Assembly (NCBI GenBank): GCA_002964805.2
Contig: PUDQ02000074.1
Coordinates: 1-48,585 of the forward strand
Reading direction: 5' to 3'
From: Trametes villosa
Taxonomy: Eukaryota; Basidiomycota; Agaricomycetes; Polyporales; Polyporaceae
Length of the DNA: 48,585 bases
Under the pieces are notes generated by a model. The model saw nothing but the letters and a program-made list of their open reading frames with translations, ran no database searches and was not told the origin of the DNA. Shown piece by piece: positions 1 to 11,393 of the stretch (the first letter of the stretch is position 1; the number at the start of each line of letters is the position of its first letter). The translations under genes and the position numbers were made by a program.

Positions 1-486
1 AAAACGTGGTCGAATACTGGGAGCACAGTGTGGGTGCAGATGAACGCAGGTGTGTTGTGTATTATTTAGGCTTGTGTGACTATCTAAATGCAGCCAGTTC
101 TTATAAGCAGATCAAACCGGAGAGCATCTGTCCCGGGACGATGGTTGAACTCCAGGTTGCCTTTGCAGCACTGAAGATTGGGCCACACGAATATATATTC
201 CTACCCAAGCTGCGTGCAATCTGTGTCCTGAGTCGTGCAGTTCTTACGGTAAGTTCGTTATACTCTGGGCCTATATAATTCTAATCAACACTTACAGGAC
301 TACAACACTTCGGCGCTCAAGGAGTTAAGCCTCCAGACGGTTTCTCCGCTCAAGAAGCTCAAGCGGAAGATTGGTTATGGGGATAAGGACGAGAGCATTA
401 CACAGGAGCCTCGGCAGAGGTTGAAGCGATTGACATTGCAGGATCAGGATGCGGGAAGTAAGGATATATCTATGTCAGTGTCGTAG
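1..486 (+). CDS. 3' end of an unknown gene (5' end outside window)
   Basis: The reading frame is open from the left edge to 248. A GT..AG intron at 249-297 (starts gtaagt, ends ttacag) is followed by an exon at 298-486 that keeps the frame and ends in TAG at 484-486. The visible part is about 144 residues. The first part is mixed hydrophobic, with a segment FLPKLRAICVL; the last 60 residues are rich in Lys, Gln and Asp and look disordered, with basic clusters such as KKLKRK that could act as a nuclear localisation signal. There is no recognisable domain. The start codon lies outside the window; a GTG at position 6 is not a real start. The gene converges on the minus-strand Tet-like gene, with about 200 bp between the two stop codons. 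The exon-intron structure is well supported, the function is not. Confidence 0.5.
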
Positions 487-689
487 GCTGGTTCTTTGCA
501 CTCTATGACTATTGTACCTCGTCCTGAAAAGCAACATTCCAAGCAATCAGGTGGAATAAATAGACAGAAGGCAATAGATTATGCGCAGAAAGTACAGATG
601 CAGGCTTGGGTACGCAGCAAGGTTATACATGGTCAAGAAGAAGTCGCACTGCAGATATTTACATAGTAGCTATAGGGAGAAGTATACAC

Positions 690-3600
690 CTAGGAGTCAT
701 AACACCGCTGGAACTTACACAAGGCATGCTCGAACATGATAGAGTCATATGTCATCGCAGTGCGCTCAGAGTCCGTGAGTCCGTCATAAACAAGGGTGTA
801 CAACTCAGAGAAAACCGCAACAGTGGTCACCTCAGAGCTGCCCTTGTCCAAGAGACGGAAAGATTGAAGGCAAGTGTCCGCACCTTTGTCCAAGTGATGG
901 ACCATGGCACCCATCTCCCCCGTCGAGGGCATCGCTACCTTGCCCGCGTACACGAGGTCCGCCGTGATGAGCATGCCTGTCAGAGGCCCAAGCTGCGGCA
1001 AGATCTTGCGACCCGTGCGATCCTTCCGCTGCGTGAAGTCGAAGGTGTCCTTGTAGCGCATCTGCCAGCCGGGCTCCTGGCCAGCGAAGCAGTCAAGCCA
1101 GAGCTGCTCGCCCTCGAAGTACGTCCTGGCGTTCTTGGTGGAACGAGTGGTCGCCTGGCCGTACGCGCGCGCGTTGCAGAAGTAGCGGTCCTTCTCCTGG
1201 TTGAAGGCGACCACGGCAGGGTCAGTGCATATCTCCTGGTAGAGGGCCTCCCAAGCCTCCACGTTGGGGAAAAGGAGGTGCTCAGGATACTCCGAGGAGA
1301 AGCGCGTGCGGTAGAAGATCGCGCGCCAGCACCAGAGGCTCGCTATTGCGCCAGGCTTGTCGACGTTGTCGGGGTGAAGGCAGCCATGAGAGGTGAAGGC
1401 GTTGCGAGCCTCCGGTGCGTGCTGCCGGAAAGCGAGGAGGAAGTCGAGGTTGTCGTTGACGCGCTGCTGCAGCGATGTAAGGGGGATAGGCAGAGGGGAT
1501 GAGAGCAGAGGTAGCAGCTCCTTGAGATATTTAATCAGGCGCGAGGCAGCGGACTGCATGGCGTGATCAAATTCCTCAGAGTCCACCGCGTATGCGGGAG
1601 AGACTAAGTGTAAGGTCAGCAGATAATAAACAAACCAGGGGAAATGACGCACAGATTGCGCTGCTAAGGTCACCGCTACCGCTGATGCCGCGCCACATCT
1701 TGCGGAAGACCTCGAGGTGCTCGGAAATTTGAGCCATTACCGCAGACTCCTTAGAGTCAAGCTGGGCCAGGGGGTGCACCTTCAAGTCCGCGAGGAAGGG
1801 AGACAAGGCATCGATGGTCAAGCGGGAGGAGCGTATGCCGCTCTTGGGAAGCAGTGTCCCGCGCACGTGCATGAAGGCGTCAAAGACCCCAGGGAGCAGG
1901 AGGACGTCAGGGGTGCGGAAGCTGTCAAGGAGCGCACGGACAAGTACTCCCTGGAGACGGCCCTGGTTATCCGGATACTCCAGCCATGACTTCAGCGCGT
2001 CGCGTAGGTGGGTAACGAGGAGGTGGTGAATGCGTCCCTTCTCACTAGGAAGGCGCCCCCGGTACGTAATGGTGAACTCGCGGGGTGTCCGAAGTGGGAG
2101 GTAGTCCTGGGACTTGAGGGGAATGCGCGACGCGGCGGCGGTGGAGATCTGCTGCCGGATATCTTTGAGAAGTCTTGACAGCCACTTGTACTGCTCGACT
2201 ACTTTGACTACATCATGGTTAATATGCATGCTCACCAAGAAAAAAATGTGCTTACCTTTGTTAGCTAAAAGGCCATAGGCGAGCGACGGGATGTCGACCT
2301 CAAGCCAAGTCCACGCGGCCGTGATGGCGAGCATGTACTCGCTCTGCAACGTCGCAAGCTGAAGGCCATAGAACTTGAGCCGTTCGGCCTGGTAGCTCGC
2401 AGCAGCCCAAAGTGAAGCAAGCTGAACGCTGTACTCTGCCGAGTACTGCACGGGTTTGCCGAATTGGTGAAGGACTTGATATATGGTGCGGTGAGCAGTC
2501 AGCTGGTTCTCGGCGAGGAGGTTGCGGTTGCTGTCTGCGACCCTGATGCTCTCATCGAGGTCCTTGAAGAACACCTGAAGCTGAGGCAAGTTGAACTTGT
2601 TCAAGAATGCGTCGTGGGCTTAGATGATTTAGTTGACAGAATAAATGATTTTTAAAAAATATACACACGCTTTGGGGGAGCCAGTGGAGGGCCTGTATCA
2701 ACCATTGTGTGTGTCGTGTCGTACGGAGTGGTTTCTGTCTCAGTGTTAGACAACAATATTATAAGCAAGCAAAAAAAAATACGGTACCCGTCTCGTCGTC
2801 AATGTTCATGGATTCAACATCTAAGGGAATATAATGAGTTGGTGGCGCAGGGACAGTAATCAATACATACCTGCATTCAGCGCCTCACTCTCAGAATGTC
2901 TCACCAGGTTGGCAAACTGGCGGCCAGTGAGGAGCGGTAGTGCTTTATGCCCCTTAGCCTTTGCCTTTGCCTTGGACGTCCCACCGTGGCGGGTGGTCTC
3001 GTAGTCCGAGTGGGAGTCAGACTCGTCCAGCTCATCCACCTCCTCCTCGGAGTCGATGACCTGGGTAGCGGCATTGACAGTCTCTATGTCTATTATATAG
3101 CATCAGTAGAAGTCAAAATCATTTAGATAAACTGCACGCACCATGCATCACCGCCAAAGGAACGTCTGCCGACGAATCTGATGCACGACGCGAACGCTTG
3201 GTAGCACGTACACTGTTGCGCCGCCCTGGGACATGCGAGGAGGAAGCGTCCGCAGGCAGTGGAGGATTGTGAAACTTTATGGACCGTATTGTTTGAATAC
3301 GGCCCTTGGTGTTCAGCGCAGTGAGGTCTGGTACATAAACCAGTAAATATATGTTATATTGATATAAGCTCTAACACTCACCGTCATTCTCTCGTCCACG
3401 CTTTCTACTCTTCTTGCTGCCTTGCTGAGTCCCTACCGCACGCGCTTTGCCTGCCTTGGGTCAGCAGTGTGTATAAAATATTATTTACAGGCACTTACCT
3501 TTCCCTAGGTTCAAGGCACCACCCGCCTGCGCGTCGGCACCGGCCAGAGGCTCCCCAGAGTTCCAGAGGTCAGAGTCCACAAGCTCAGGGAAGAAGCGAA

Positions 3601-5485
3601 GTTTGTGCTGAATAGCGTCGTCCCAGATTTTAGGAATCTCAGCGCGGGTGCAGCCATAGGCTTCCGAGTGTGCAGTCTTTCCAGGCGCAAGATCCCAGTC
3701 ATCAAGCACCGTGCGCTCCCCGGATACGGGATCCGTGTAGCTGATACACTGAAGGAGACGGGTAGGATCGAAACTTGCCTGCAAGTGGGGCGGAACATCA
3801 CGCAGGACTGTGGCCGCAAGCTGAACGAGCGAACGCCCAAGGAAGTTCATCAGAGCGTCCGGCGTGGTGAGAGCCAGACCGTCTGCAGCCATTGACGTCG
3901 GGGTGACGTTGCACGGGACATTGTCGAATCTAATCATTATATGAGCATGCAGTCCACGAAGGTCTAGAACTGCCCACTTACTGAGGATCCATGGCTTCGC
4001 GCGGCAGCGCCAAGGCCACCTTCTCAGAGACATTGGCGAGCGCATACTTGCCATGCGCATCGAACGCAGCGCTCGTCGGGTATGAGATGATGACGACACG
4101 GTACGAGCGCGGATCAGGAAGAGCGCCATGCTGAGCAGTGGGAGGGAAACCACCGTGCCTGTGACGCCCCGAGAAGCAGCACGAGACAAACCCCTTGAGG
4201 CGGATGTAAACGCCGAACGTCAAAAGCACGAAGATGCCAGGGTTCTCGTTAGCGCGAAGGTCGCTGCAGGCCATGAGCTGGGAGTACGCAGTGAGAGAGT
4301 CACCGCGATCCTGATGGACGCCACCGAAGTGGCCTAGATCAGATTCATCAGCGAACTCAGCCGCTAAAGCCGGTCAGCCAATGTACAGGGGCATGGGAAT
4401 ATATAGGCAACGTACCAGCCTCAACCGCGTCAGATGTCTTGGCGGGTGAGAGGTTCAGCTGCATCGTCGAGAAATAGTAATTCTCTCGGGACCCGATGCG
4501 GGGGAAGTTGAGAGCCTCGGCTCTCTGACGAAGACGATGGGCTTCTTGAGGTGCCCCCAGCTCCATCGCTCGCACCCCGATCTTGGTTGTTGCCTAAATA
4601 TAATTATTGAGTCAAAGTTACGGCAGGATCTGCATGCAGAATCTCACGGTGACAATGCGCTTCCGGAGAATCTGATGGGGACTCAGGATCCCACCATCAA
4701 GCTTCGCGCCGGGAGACGGGCCGGTGAGCTTGCGGGGAACTTGATGAGATACCGCAATCGTATAGCAGCGCCGCGCGGTCTCCACGCAGACGGCCTGAGG
4801 GTCCCGTTCCCAAGCTACACCACCGGTCCACACACCATCCTTCAACTCCGCCTTCTGTGGAGAGCGCTTCTCGTCAGAGCCGAGGATCTCTGCCTGCACA
4901 GCCCAAACTTCGGCAATGTCTTCCGGAGGAAAGCACGCCCTGCGCACGGTTAGGTGTGATTCGTTGAGTATACTGGATATCCTACTTTGGTGTACGCCAT
5001 ATAACCAGTACATCCTCCACACCCTCGCCATCAGGGTTGATACTTCGGGATATGAGGCAGTCGCCCTCGTCCAATTCCAGAAACCCTACATGTCATAACA
5101 TCAATAAACAGTCATACATAAATATAGACACATACCGGATAGCGCTATACCCTCATCGGTGCCCTCCGGCATCTGTACGCCGTCGAGGAACGCATTGTGT
5201 TTACGTAGACCAGGACGAGAAGTGTTCATGGGAGCTATATATATATTGCCTTGATGGTCGCCATAGTCAGGAGCGAGGGGATGGGCGTCAACGGTAAATA
5301 TGGAAGGAAAGCTGGGGTTCCGATGATCGAGAACTATCTCATTCACTGTAGACAGTCAGTGGATATACCGGGCAAGTCAGAGGGTACATACTGATGGCCT
5401 GGGTGAGCTGCCGGGTTTCTTGGGGAGTTTGTTGTGTATAGAGTGGAAGTACTGCATTACAGGCTTCAGGAAAACTCAATTCCAT
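690..5485 (-). CDS. Tet-like 2OG-Fe(II) dioxygenase, 15 exons, about 1354 aa
   Basis: My exon model (minus strand) is 5485-5392, 5345-5136, 5085-4986, 4939-4648, 4593-4416, 4363-3982, 3929-3499, 3450-3382, 3327-3142, 3089-2871, 2820-2788, 2734-2669, 2618-2256, 2207-1680 and 1603-690. Every junction is GT..AG, the frame is kept throughout, and the total is 4065 nt. Around residues 303-390 the sequence shows the double-stranded beta-helix core of an Fe(II)/2-oxoglutarate oxygenase: GGVHQDRGDS gives H308 and D310, FSGRHRHGGFPP gives the distal H361, and PRSYRVVIISYP gives the 2OG-binding R380. This spacing and the HGG.PP motif match the fungal TET/JBP-like family, whose characterised members oxidise 5-methylcytosine. 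Residues 563-750 are basic and acidic, low complexity and probably nuclear. Residues 755-1354 form a long globular, mostly helical part that I do not recognise. The short intron at 2255-2208 is a multiple of three and open, so it could be retained. In basidiomycetes such genes are known to be expanded and often linked to KDZ transposons, but no KDZ transposase is visible here. The gene looks intact. Confidence 0.82.
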
Positions 5486-5785
5486 CTTGAAAACCACTCA
5501 CTGAGGATACTAGAGCTAGGTGAAACACCGGAACCTTGGGTAGTATTGATTTTCTAGATATTGATATGCCGGGGTGCTGCTTCATACCTAGTTAGCAGCT
5601 GCACCTGCAGGGACAGGAAGAGAATATACTACTGACAAATGCTTGCTATGAGTTGTCTTAGTGAAGCTGGGGGCTTGAGGTGTTCGTGGTTAGCGGGCTG
5701 CAGTAGCGAGAGAGAGGACAAGAGCTCGAGCAACTGGCTCAGCGAACGCGCGTCGGCCTCCCTGCAGCCTTGCGTGCCACCGGGA

Positions 5786-5859
5786 CCAAACACGACCAAA
5801 GCGGGAGGCACGACAACGCGAATTCGCGTTGTCGTGCCTCCCGCTTTGGTCGTGTTTGG
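5786..5859. repeat. Perfect 74-bp palindrome (37-bp arms, no loop)
   Basis: Bases 5786-5822 are the exact reverse complement of 5823-5859, with the centre at AA|TT inside gcgaattcgc. The match ends at a85/c60 on the outside. A related but degraded copy lies at 22284-22360. It would extrude as a cruciform or fold into a long RNA hairpin. It is probably a very small foldback/MITE-type element. Confidence 0.95.
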
Positions 5860-5869
5860 CTCCAATGAG

Positions 5870-7015
5870 CTCCGACCGCTGACTTTCTTTTTTTTTGCAG
5901 GCGGGATCCGGCGGAGACCGAATGGTGGCGGGGCCCGGGGGTCGGAGCTCGAACCTGGAGGTGGCTGAACGAGTTTCAGCCACCTCCAAGGGAGCTCCCT
6001 CCCTTGTGCTCGCCCTCATCGGACGAGCGCGCACGCCCCTCACCCGGCCGGTCAGCACGCCTTGCTGCGTGCTGACCGACTCGGCGAGGAGCGTGAGTGC
6101 TCACAACACTCACGCCCCGAGCCTCCGCGCTTCCTGCGCCCTCGCCAGGCCGGCCAGCACGCTGCAAGGCGTGCTGACCGACTCGGCGAGGGGGCGGGGT
6201 GCTAGGTACACCCGCCCTCGGCCGCCTCCTGCCACCCCCGCTCTCCCACCCCGCCACCCCGCCGTCCTGCGCCTCAAGAGCGCGAAGAACGACGGGACGA
6301 GCACGACGCGTGCTCGTCCCGCCGCCCCGAGCCTCCGCGCTTCCTGCGCCCTCGCCAGGCCGGCCAACACGCTGCAAGGCGTGCTGACCGACTCGGCGAG
6401 GGGGCGGGGTGCTCGACACACCCGCCCTCGCCCACCTCCCGCCCCGCCCACCTCCCTCGCCCTCGCAACCGCACCCGCAGCCCGCCGGCCCGTGCTGCAA
6501 GAGCACGAAGACCGGCGGGACGAGCACCTCGCGTGCTCGTCTCGCCGCCCCGAGCCTCCGTACGCCCTGCGCCCTCGCCAGGCAGGCCAGCACGCTGCGA
6601 GGCGTGCTGACCGACTTGGCGAGGGGGCGGGGTGCTCGACACACACGCCCCCGCCCACCTCCCTCGCCTCCACGCCGCCTCCAAGCCCCCGCCCCCGCCA
6701 CCTTGTGCCACAGCACGAAGAACGGCAGGGCGAGCACACCTGGTGCTCGTCCCGCCGCCCCGACCCCCTCCCTCTGTCCTCCACGCCACCCGCCGGCCCG
6801 TGCCACAAGAGCACGAAGACCGGCGGGACGAGCACGTTTCGTGCTCGTCCCGCCGCCCCGAGCCTCCGCGCGCCACGCCGCCTCGCCAGGCCGGCCTACG
6901 CGCCCTGCGGCGCGCAGACCGACTCGGCGAGGGTGTGGTGTATCGGATACACCCGTCCCCGCCCTCCCTCGCCCGTCCCCCCCGCCCACCCTCGCCCGCC
7001 CGTCTGCACCTCAAT
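5870..7015. repeat. GC-rich tandem array of nested hairpin units
   Basis: The phrase gctgaccgactcggcgagg or a close variant recurs at about 6071, 6173, 6383, 6605 and 6914, giving units of roughly 100, 210, 220 and 310 bp. Each unit carries complementary arms: cctcgcc paired with ggcgagg encloses cagcacgc/gcgtgctg, and cgggacgagcac pairs with gtgctcgtcccg after a loop of a few bases. Another stem, ggaggtggctgaa/ttcagccacctcc, lies at about 5957-5987. All six frames are nearly free of stops because of the base composition, so the long ORFs here are not evidence of genes. Confidence 0.85.
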
Positions 7016-7109
7016 GTAAATATATAGAGTACATCTACATAGATTCCAAATACAAAAATATGTCCATCTCAGTACAACAGTGTGAAGCAACCTTGGGAGG
7101 AGGTTCACA

Positions 7110-8270
7110 TTTCACCAAATTTATGATTTGAGTTGACGAAGGCCCAAAGAACGTGTTGGCGCGGGGCGTACAGTGGTCCGGTGGGCACAAATTCTATACC
7201 GTCCTGATCCCCTGATTTTAGGCTCTTTAATGGTACCGGTTTCGTGCTGAGATGTGAACTTTCGAAAACGGCGAACTTCAATAAATCTGCTGTCGCAGGC
7301 AGGTTCGTGAGCTCCCGCCCGGCCGTACAGACACCCGGGTGCCACAAATTATATGCCGTCGTGATCCCCTCATTTAGGGCTCTTTAATGGTACCACCCTC
7401 GAGCAGGGGCGTGGAGTTCCAAAAATCACGAACTTCATTAAATCAGCTCCCGCAGGCTCAAAGAACGCGTCCGCGCGAGCCTTACAAGCACCCGGGTGCC
7501 ACAAATTATATGCCGTCGTGATTCCCTCATTTAGGGCTCTTTAATGGTACCACTCTCGAGCAGGGGCGTGGAGTTCCAAAAATCACGAACTTCATTAAAT
7601 CAGCTCCCGCAGGCTCAAAGAACGCGTCCGCGCGAGGCTTACAGACACCCGGGTGCCACAAATCATATGCCGTCGTGATCCCCTCATTTAGGGCTCTTTA
7701 ATGGTACCACCCTCGAGCAGAGGCGTGAACTTTCAAAAATCACGATCTGCAGGATTTAAGCACACGGAGGCCCAGAGAACGCGTCCGCGCGAGGTGTACA
7801 GCCATCCGGTGGCCATGAAATATATATGGTTGTGATCCCCTGATTTAGGGCTCTTTAATGGTACTACTCTCGAGCAGGGGCGTGGATTTCCAAAAATCAC
7901 GAACTTCACAATTTAAGCCCCTGCAGCCACAGAAAAGCCAGGCGCGAGCTCGACGTCGCCACCCGGCGGCCGCGAAATATATATGGTTGTGATCCCCTGA
8001 TTTAGGGCTCTTTAATGGTACCACTCTCGAGCAGGGGCATGGATTTCTAAAAATCACAAACTTCATTAAATCTGCTTTTGCAAGCATGTTTGCGAGGCTC
8101 CGCTCAGTCGTACAGCCACCCGGAGGGTACAAATTATATACTGTCATGACCCCCTCATTTAGAATCCTTCAATGGTACTACCTTGGAGCTAGGGCATAGA
8201 GCTTTCAGAGTCAATGATCTTCACAATTTTGCCCCTCCAGCCACAGCGACCTACTTTTTACGGGACCGCC
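7110..8270. repeat. Satellite/minisatellite, 157-bp period, about 7 copies
   Basis: The marker ggctctttaatggtac starts at 7221, 7378, 7535, 7692, 7848 and 8006, and in diverged form at about 8163, so the spacing is 156-158 bp each time. The middle copies are nearly identical (gagcaggggcgtgga, aaaaatcacgaacttca, gcgtccgcgcga); the outer copies are more diverged, as expected when a tandem array is homogenised in its centre. No coding sequence is credible here. Confidence 0.93.
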
Positions 8271-8435
8271 AGCTACTCTTGCATGGCGCTATTGACATCC
8301 CATGAGCAGTGCCATCATGTGGCCTCCTGCAGGCAAGTTGTTGCCAAGACTTTCTGCAATTTGCAATTCATGTTGGGTGCAGTGCGATGTGATGCAAAGT
8401 CCACCTAAAACTTTGCTTGCTTTTCAACTTCTCCT

Positions 8436-9589
8436 ATGGACCAGCTGCCTGCAGAGATTCTTCTTCAGGTGGGCCAACTGGTATGCCGTCCATGGCCCTC
8501 ACTTCCCAAGGCTGTCGACATGTTCAGTGACCCTGTAACCCCACTTTCTGAAAACCCGACCCGACCGTGGCAGCTGGCCTTGCGCACCGTTAACAAGTCC
8601 TTTCACCGCTGGCTTGTGCCTCCGCTTCCATCTGCTACTGTCGATATTTCATCTCCAGGCTCCTTCATAGAGCTCCTTCTGGCAGTCATCGACTATGAGT
8701 GCCAGTTCTGCAAATGTTCAGAAAGCACGACTCAGCTCCACCCATCGCCTCATCTGCCCTTCCTCCGCATTACCGAACTCTCTTTTCAACCTTGCGACAG
8801 CGAACTTGAAGACTGGGAGAGTGTCACAACTCTTGCTCAAGAGGCTCTCCCATTCATGGCCATACGGACAATCAACATCGCCATGGATTTGCTTAGCAAG
8901 GGTTTGACCCTGTCGCTCATTGCACAGTGGTGGCGTAAGGGAGATGCAGTTGGAGTAGAGGTTCTAAGGATGAGTGAATATCACACTTGGGTGCGTAGTG
9001 TCTCAACTTCACTGCATTCCAAGTTTGACGATTCTTCAGGCTATCCCTGGTGGATCAACTAGGAATCCCTGGGACGTTGCTCGGGTTGAAGACCTGGGCA
9101 GATTTCCTGACCTGAAGACCCTCACCGTATCACATGACTTTTTCCCATTCGCATTCCCTCCTCGAGACGAGGCTCCCTCATGGGATGTCCCATTGGATGT
9201 GTTCCGGGCCTATCTGCAATCCCACACAGAAAACCTCCGAGAGGCTGAACGCGCAAGCGTTATGAAGATTTACGCATCACGGCCAGGGCTACGTTGGGTT
9301 TGCTATCAGTACTACAATGGCTGGAGCAACTCGTTTGGATTCCGATACACAACACTCGCGCATATGTCGGCCAACGACTCAGTCACATTCGAGCACGACG
9401 GGGCGGCACTTGCTACTGTGGAGAAGGACATGGCACTTAGGCATGATGTTCAACTATCTGTCCTGGATTTGTGGGGGCGACCTCCGCTTCCAGGCAAGGG
9501 AGAGTTGTGGACCATCTGTAAGTCTCTCACCATGACACCCGTAAATTCCCCTTTTACTGAACTGTCCACCCATTATAGGCTGTCCTTAA
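8436..9589 (+). CDS. F-box-like protein, 347 aa (copy A of a tandem pair)
   Basis: The exons are 8436-8990, 9040-9517 and 9579-9589. Introns at 8991-9039 and 9518-9578 have GT..AG ends, and the joined length of 1044 nt is a multiple of three. The N-terminus MDQLPAEILLQV resembles the start of an F-box (LP.EIL..I), followed by ALRTVNKSFHRWLVPPL, which fits the second half of such a motif. The rest is leucine-rich and resembles the poorly conserved substrate-binding parts of fungal F-box-like proteins. F-box proteins link substrates to SCF ubiquitin ligases; the assignment here rests on weak N-terminal similarity only. The next gene is a diverged paralogue in the same orientation. The last exon adds only two full codons and the stop, so the 3' end is the least certain part. 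Confidence 0.6.
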
Positions 9590-9757
9590 GGCATCCTGAC
9601 ACGTGGTATGTGTGGGATGTTTGTTGTTGCTTGCACGTTGTATCGCACGCTGACAGCCACTGAGAATCCAGGATCACTGCGGGCAGCACGTTCATCCGTG
9701 GGAACTATGTGTACATGTTACGGCTTGTCAATAAACTGTTTCTTTCTGCACACCACC

Positions 9758-10967
9758 ATGTCTGCCCTTGCTAGCGTTTTTGGCACCCCAGAGCTTCTCT
9801 CTCTCATTGGTCGTGCCTGCACCTTTCCCTGGCAATGCTACAACAGAGATCAGCTCTTATGCAAGGCCGACCTCCACGAAGCTCTGACACTGCGAACAGT
9901 GTCCAAAGACTTCTTGCACCACTTCAGCCGCCCCTTTCCCCGTACTGCACTTTGCATCTCCACTGCCCACCAGCTCTATTCGTTTTTCCTGGACGTGATC
10001 GCTTTTGAAAGGGAGGCGTGCAAATGCACTCTCAGCGGCAATACCGGTCTACGCCACGTCAACTTCCTCAACCTCTACCTTCTCGAGGTCGAGCTGCACA
10101 GCGAGCTACACAACGATGCACATATGTGGCAAGTGGCGGTTGAGGCGACCCGGTACATGACGAACTGGTCTGAGCTCAACGTCATCATCAACGACGAGTC
10201 ACCGCACTCTGTCGTTGCACGCATCGGGCATTGGTGGCTCCCTGGCCGCTGTTCTATCAAGACCTTGCGGTTGAAGGACGACTTCAATTACGGGTCGGGG
10301 CAATATGTGAGTACCCATAATATTGGTGAGCATGGCCACTAAAAATGCATGACAGGGTGTCGCACACCTCTTTGGCCCGGCCCCATGGGACTCCCTGTCC
10401 TGGACCCTGTTTGGGCTTTTGCCGTTCCAGCATCTCCGCACTCTCCTCATCAGTACCCCCGCATTCCCATACACCATCCCCTACGACATCGACCTCGAGA
10501 ACTTTGCAGACGCTGAAGATCTCGGGGTGTTCCTTTCCACCTACAACTTCACTCCCCATGAGGAGGCATTTTACTCTCAGATCGCTTCCATCCTCCCTCA
10601 TCTCCGGCGGTTCTATCTTCAGTACCTCCACTGGCAACCGCTAGACATCACATGGGACGATGTGGAAGGGGGAATCGGACATGGTCGCATGTTCCATGTT
10701 CTTGGCCCTCGGCCCGCGGATTCAGGCCTCCCTCCCGATCGTGGCACCAACAATTTGGATCACTTTGACGGTCAGACCTTCGACACCGACCCCTTTTCTG
10801 ACTGGGTGGGGCCATACCATCCGGATCCTACCGACCCGCTGAGCCCTCACACGTATGAGAATCCGGTTCGCATATATTCATCTATTGAAGGACCCTACAT
10901 CCCTGTGAGTATATTTATATATGTCTCAAGGTTTTTCAATCTCTCATGGAGCCATTAGATCAGTTGA
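9758..10967 (+). CDS. F-box-like paralogue, about 368 aa (copy B)
   Basis: The exons are 9758-10306, 10356-10904 and 10959-10967, with introns of 49 and 54 bp (GT..AG); the total is 1107 nt. The frame is open upstream to 9608, but the ATG at 9758 is preceded by caccacc and gives an N-terminus like copy A, so I prefer it. The paralogy is visible directly: LRTVSKDFLHHF.RPFPRTALCIS here against LRTVNKSFHRWLVPPLPSATVDIS in copy A, and EACKC against CQFCKC. An alternative without the last intron ends at 10958. The function is unknown apart from the weak F-box resemblance. It lies 168 bp downstream of copy A. Confidence 0.58.
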
Positions 10968-11393
10968 ACACCCTAGCCACAAAACGTATTGTACCATTGG
11001 CCGTATTTGTATGGATTTGGGACTTGTGCGCTTCCTTGGCCCACACGTGAGAATATGAGCATGTGACATCCTTACATCAGCATGTTGAACTTCGAGCTAT
11101 GTGTGCAAGCTCTGCTCTTTCCTTCCATCTTCCACTATCTCTCTCCATGCGCGCACACCACATCACATATTTGCTTCTCTGGTACAGCATTGTCCTGACT
11201 CAATGTCAGTGGCTGGTGTACCAGAGCTCCTACACCAAGCGGCTAAGCAATGGCCAGTTCAAACACTTGGCTGCTGCGGTGTTACCTGGTATGCCGTGTT
11301 TAAACAATTTGTAGTCATGTATCTAACAGCTTTATTACAGAATATTGTCACAACTGCCTTACCCCTACGAGCTCTAGCATAGAGTCTCAATAT
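10968..11393. other. No gene recognised
   Basis: Two overlapping ORFs of 83 and 93 codons occur, but neither has a domain, a clear splice pattern or a good start context. The stretch probably holds the 3' region of copy B and the left flank or 5' end of the Helitron. I could not fix the Helitron 5' terminus. Confidence 0.5.

Noticed and set aside
606..1502. 298-codon plus-strand ORF opposite the Tet-like gene
   Set aside because: It is the shadow of the last coding exon on the minus strand, which has correct splicing and a sensible protein.
1..5500. KDZ transposon partner of the Tet-like gene
   Set aside because: No KDZ transposase motif is visible here; the partial gene at 1-486 does not resemble one.
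5895..7131. Long overlapping ORFs of 240-374 codons on both strands
   Set aside because: They follow from extreme GC content in a tandem hairpin array; frames change between units and no domain or splice pattern is present.
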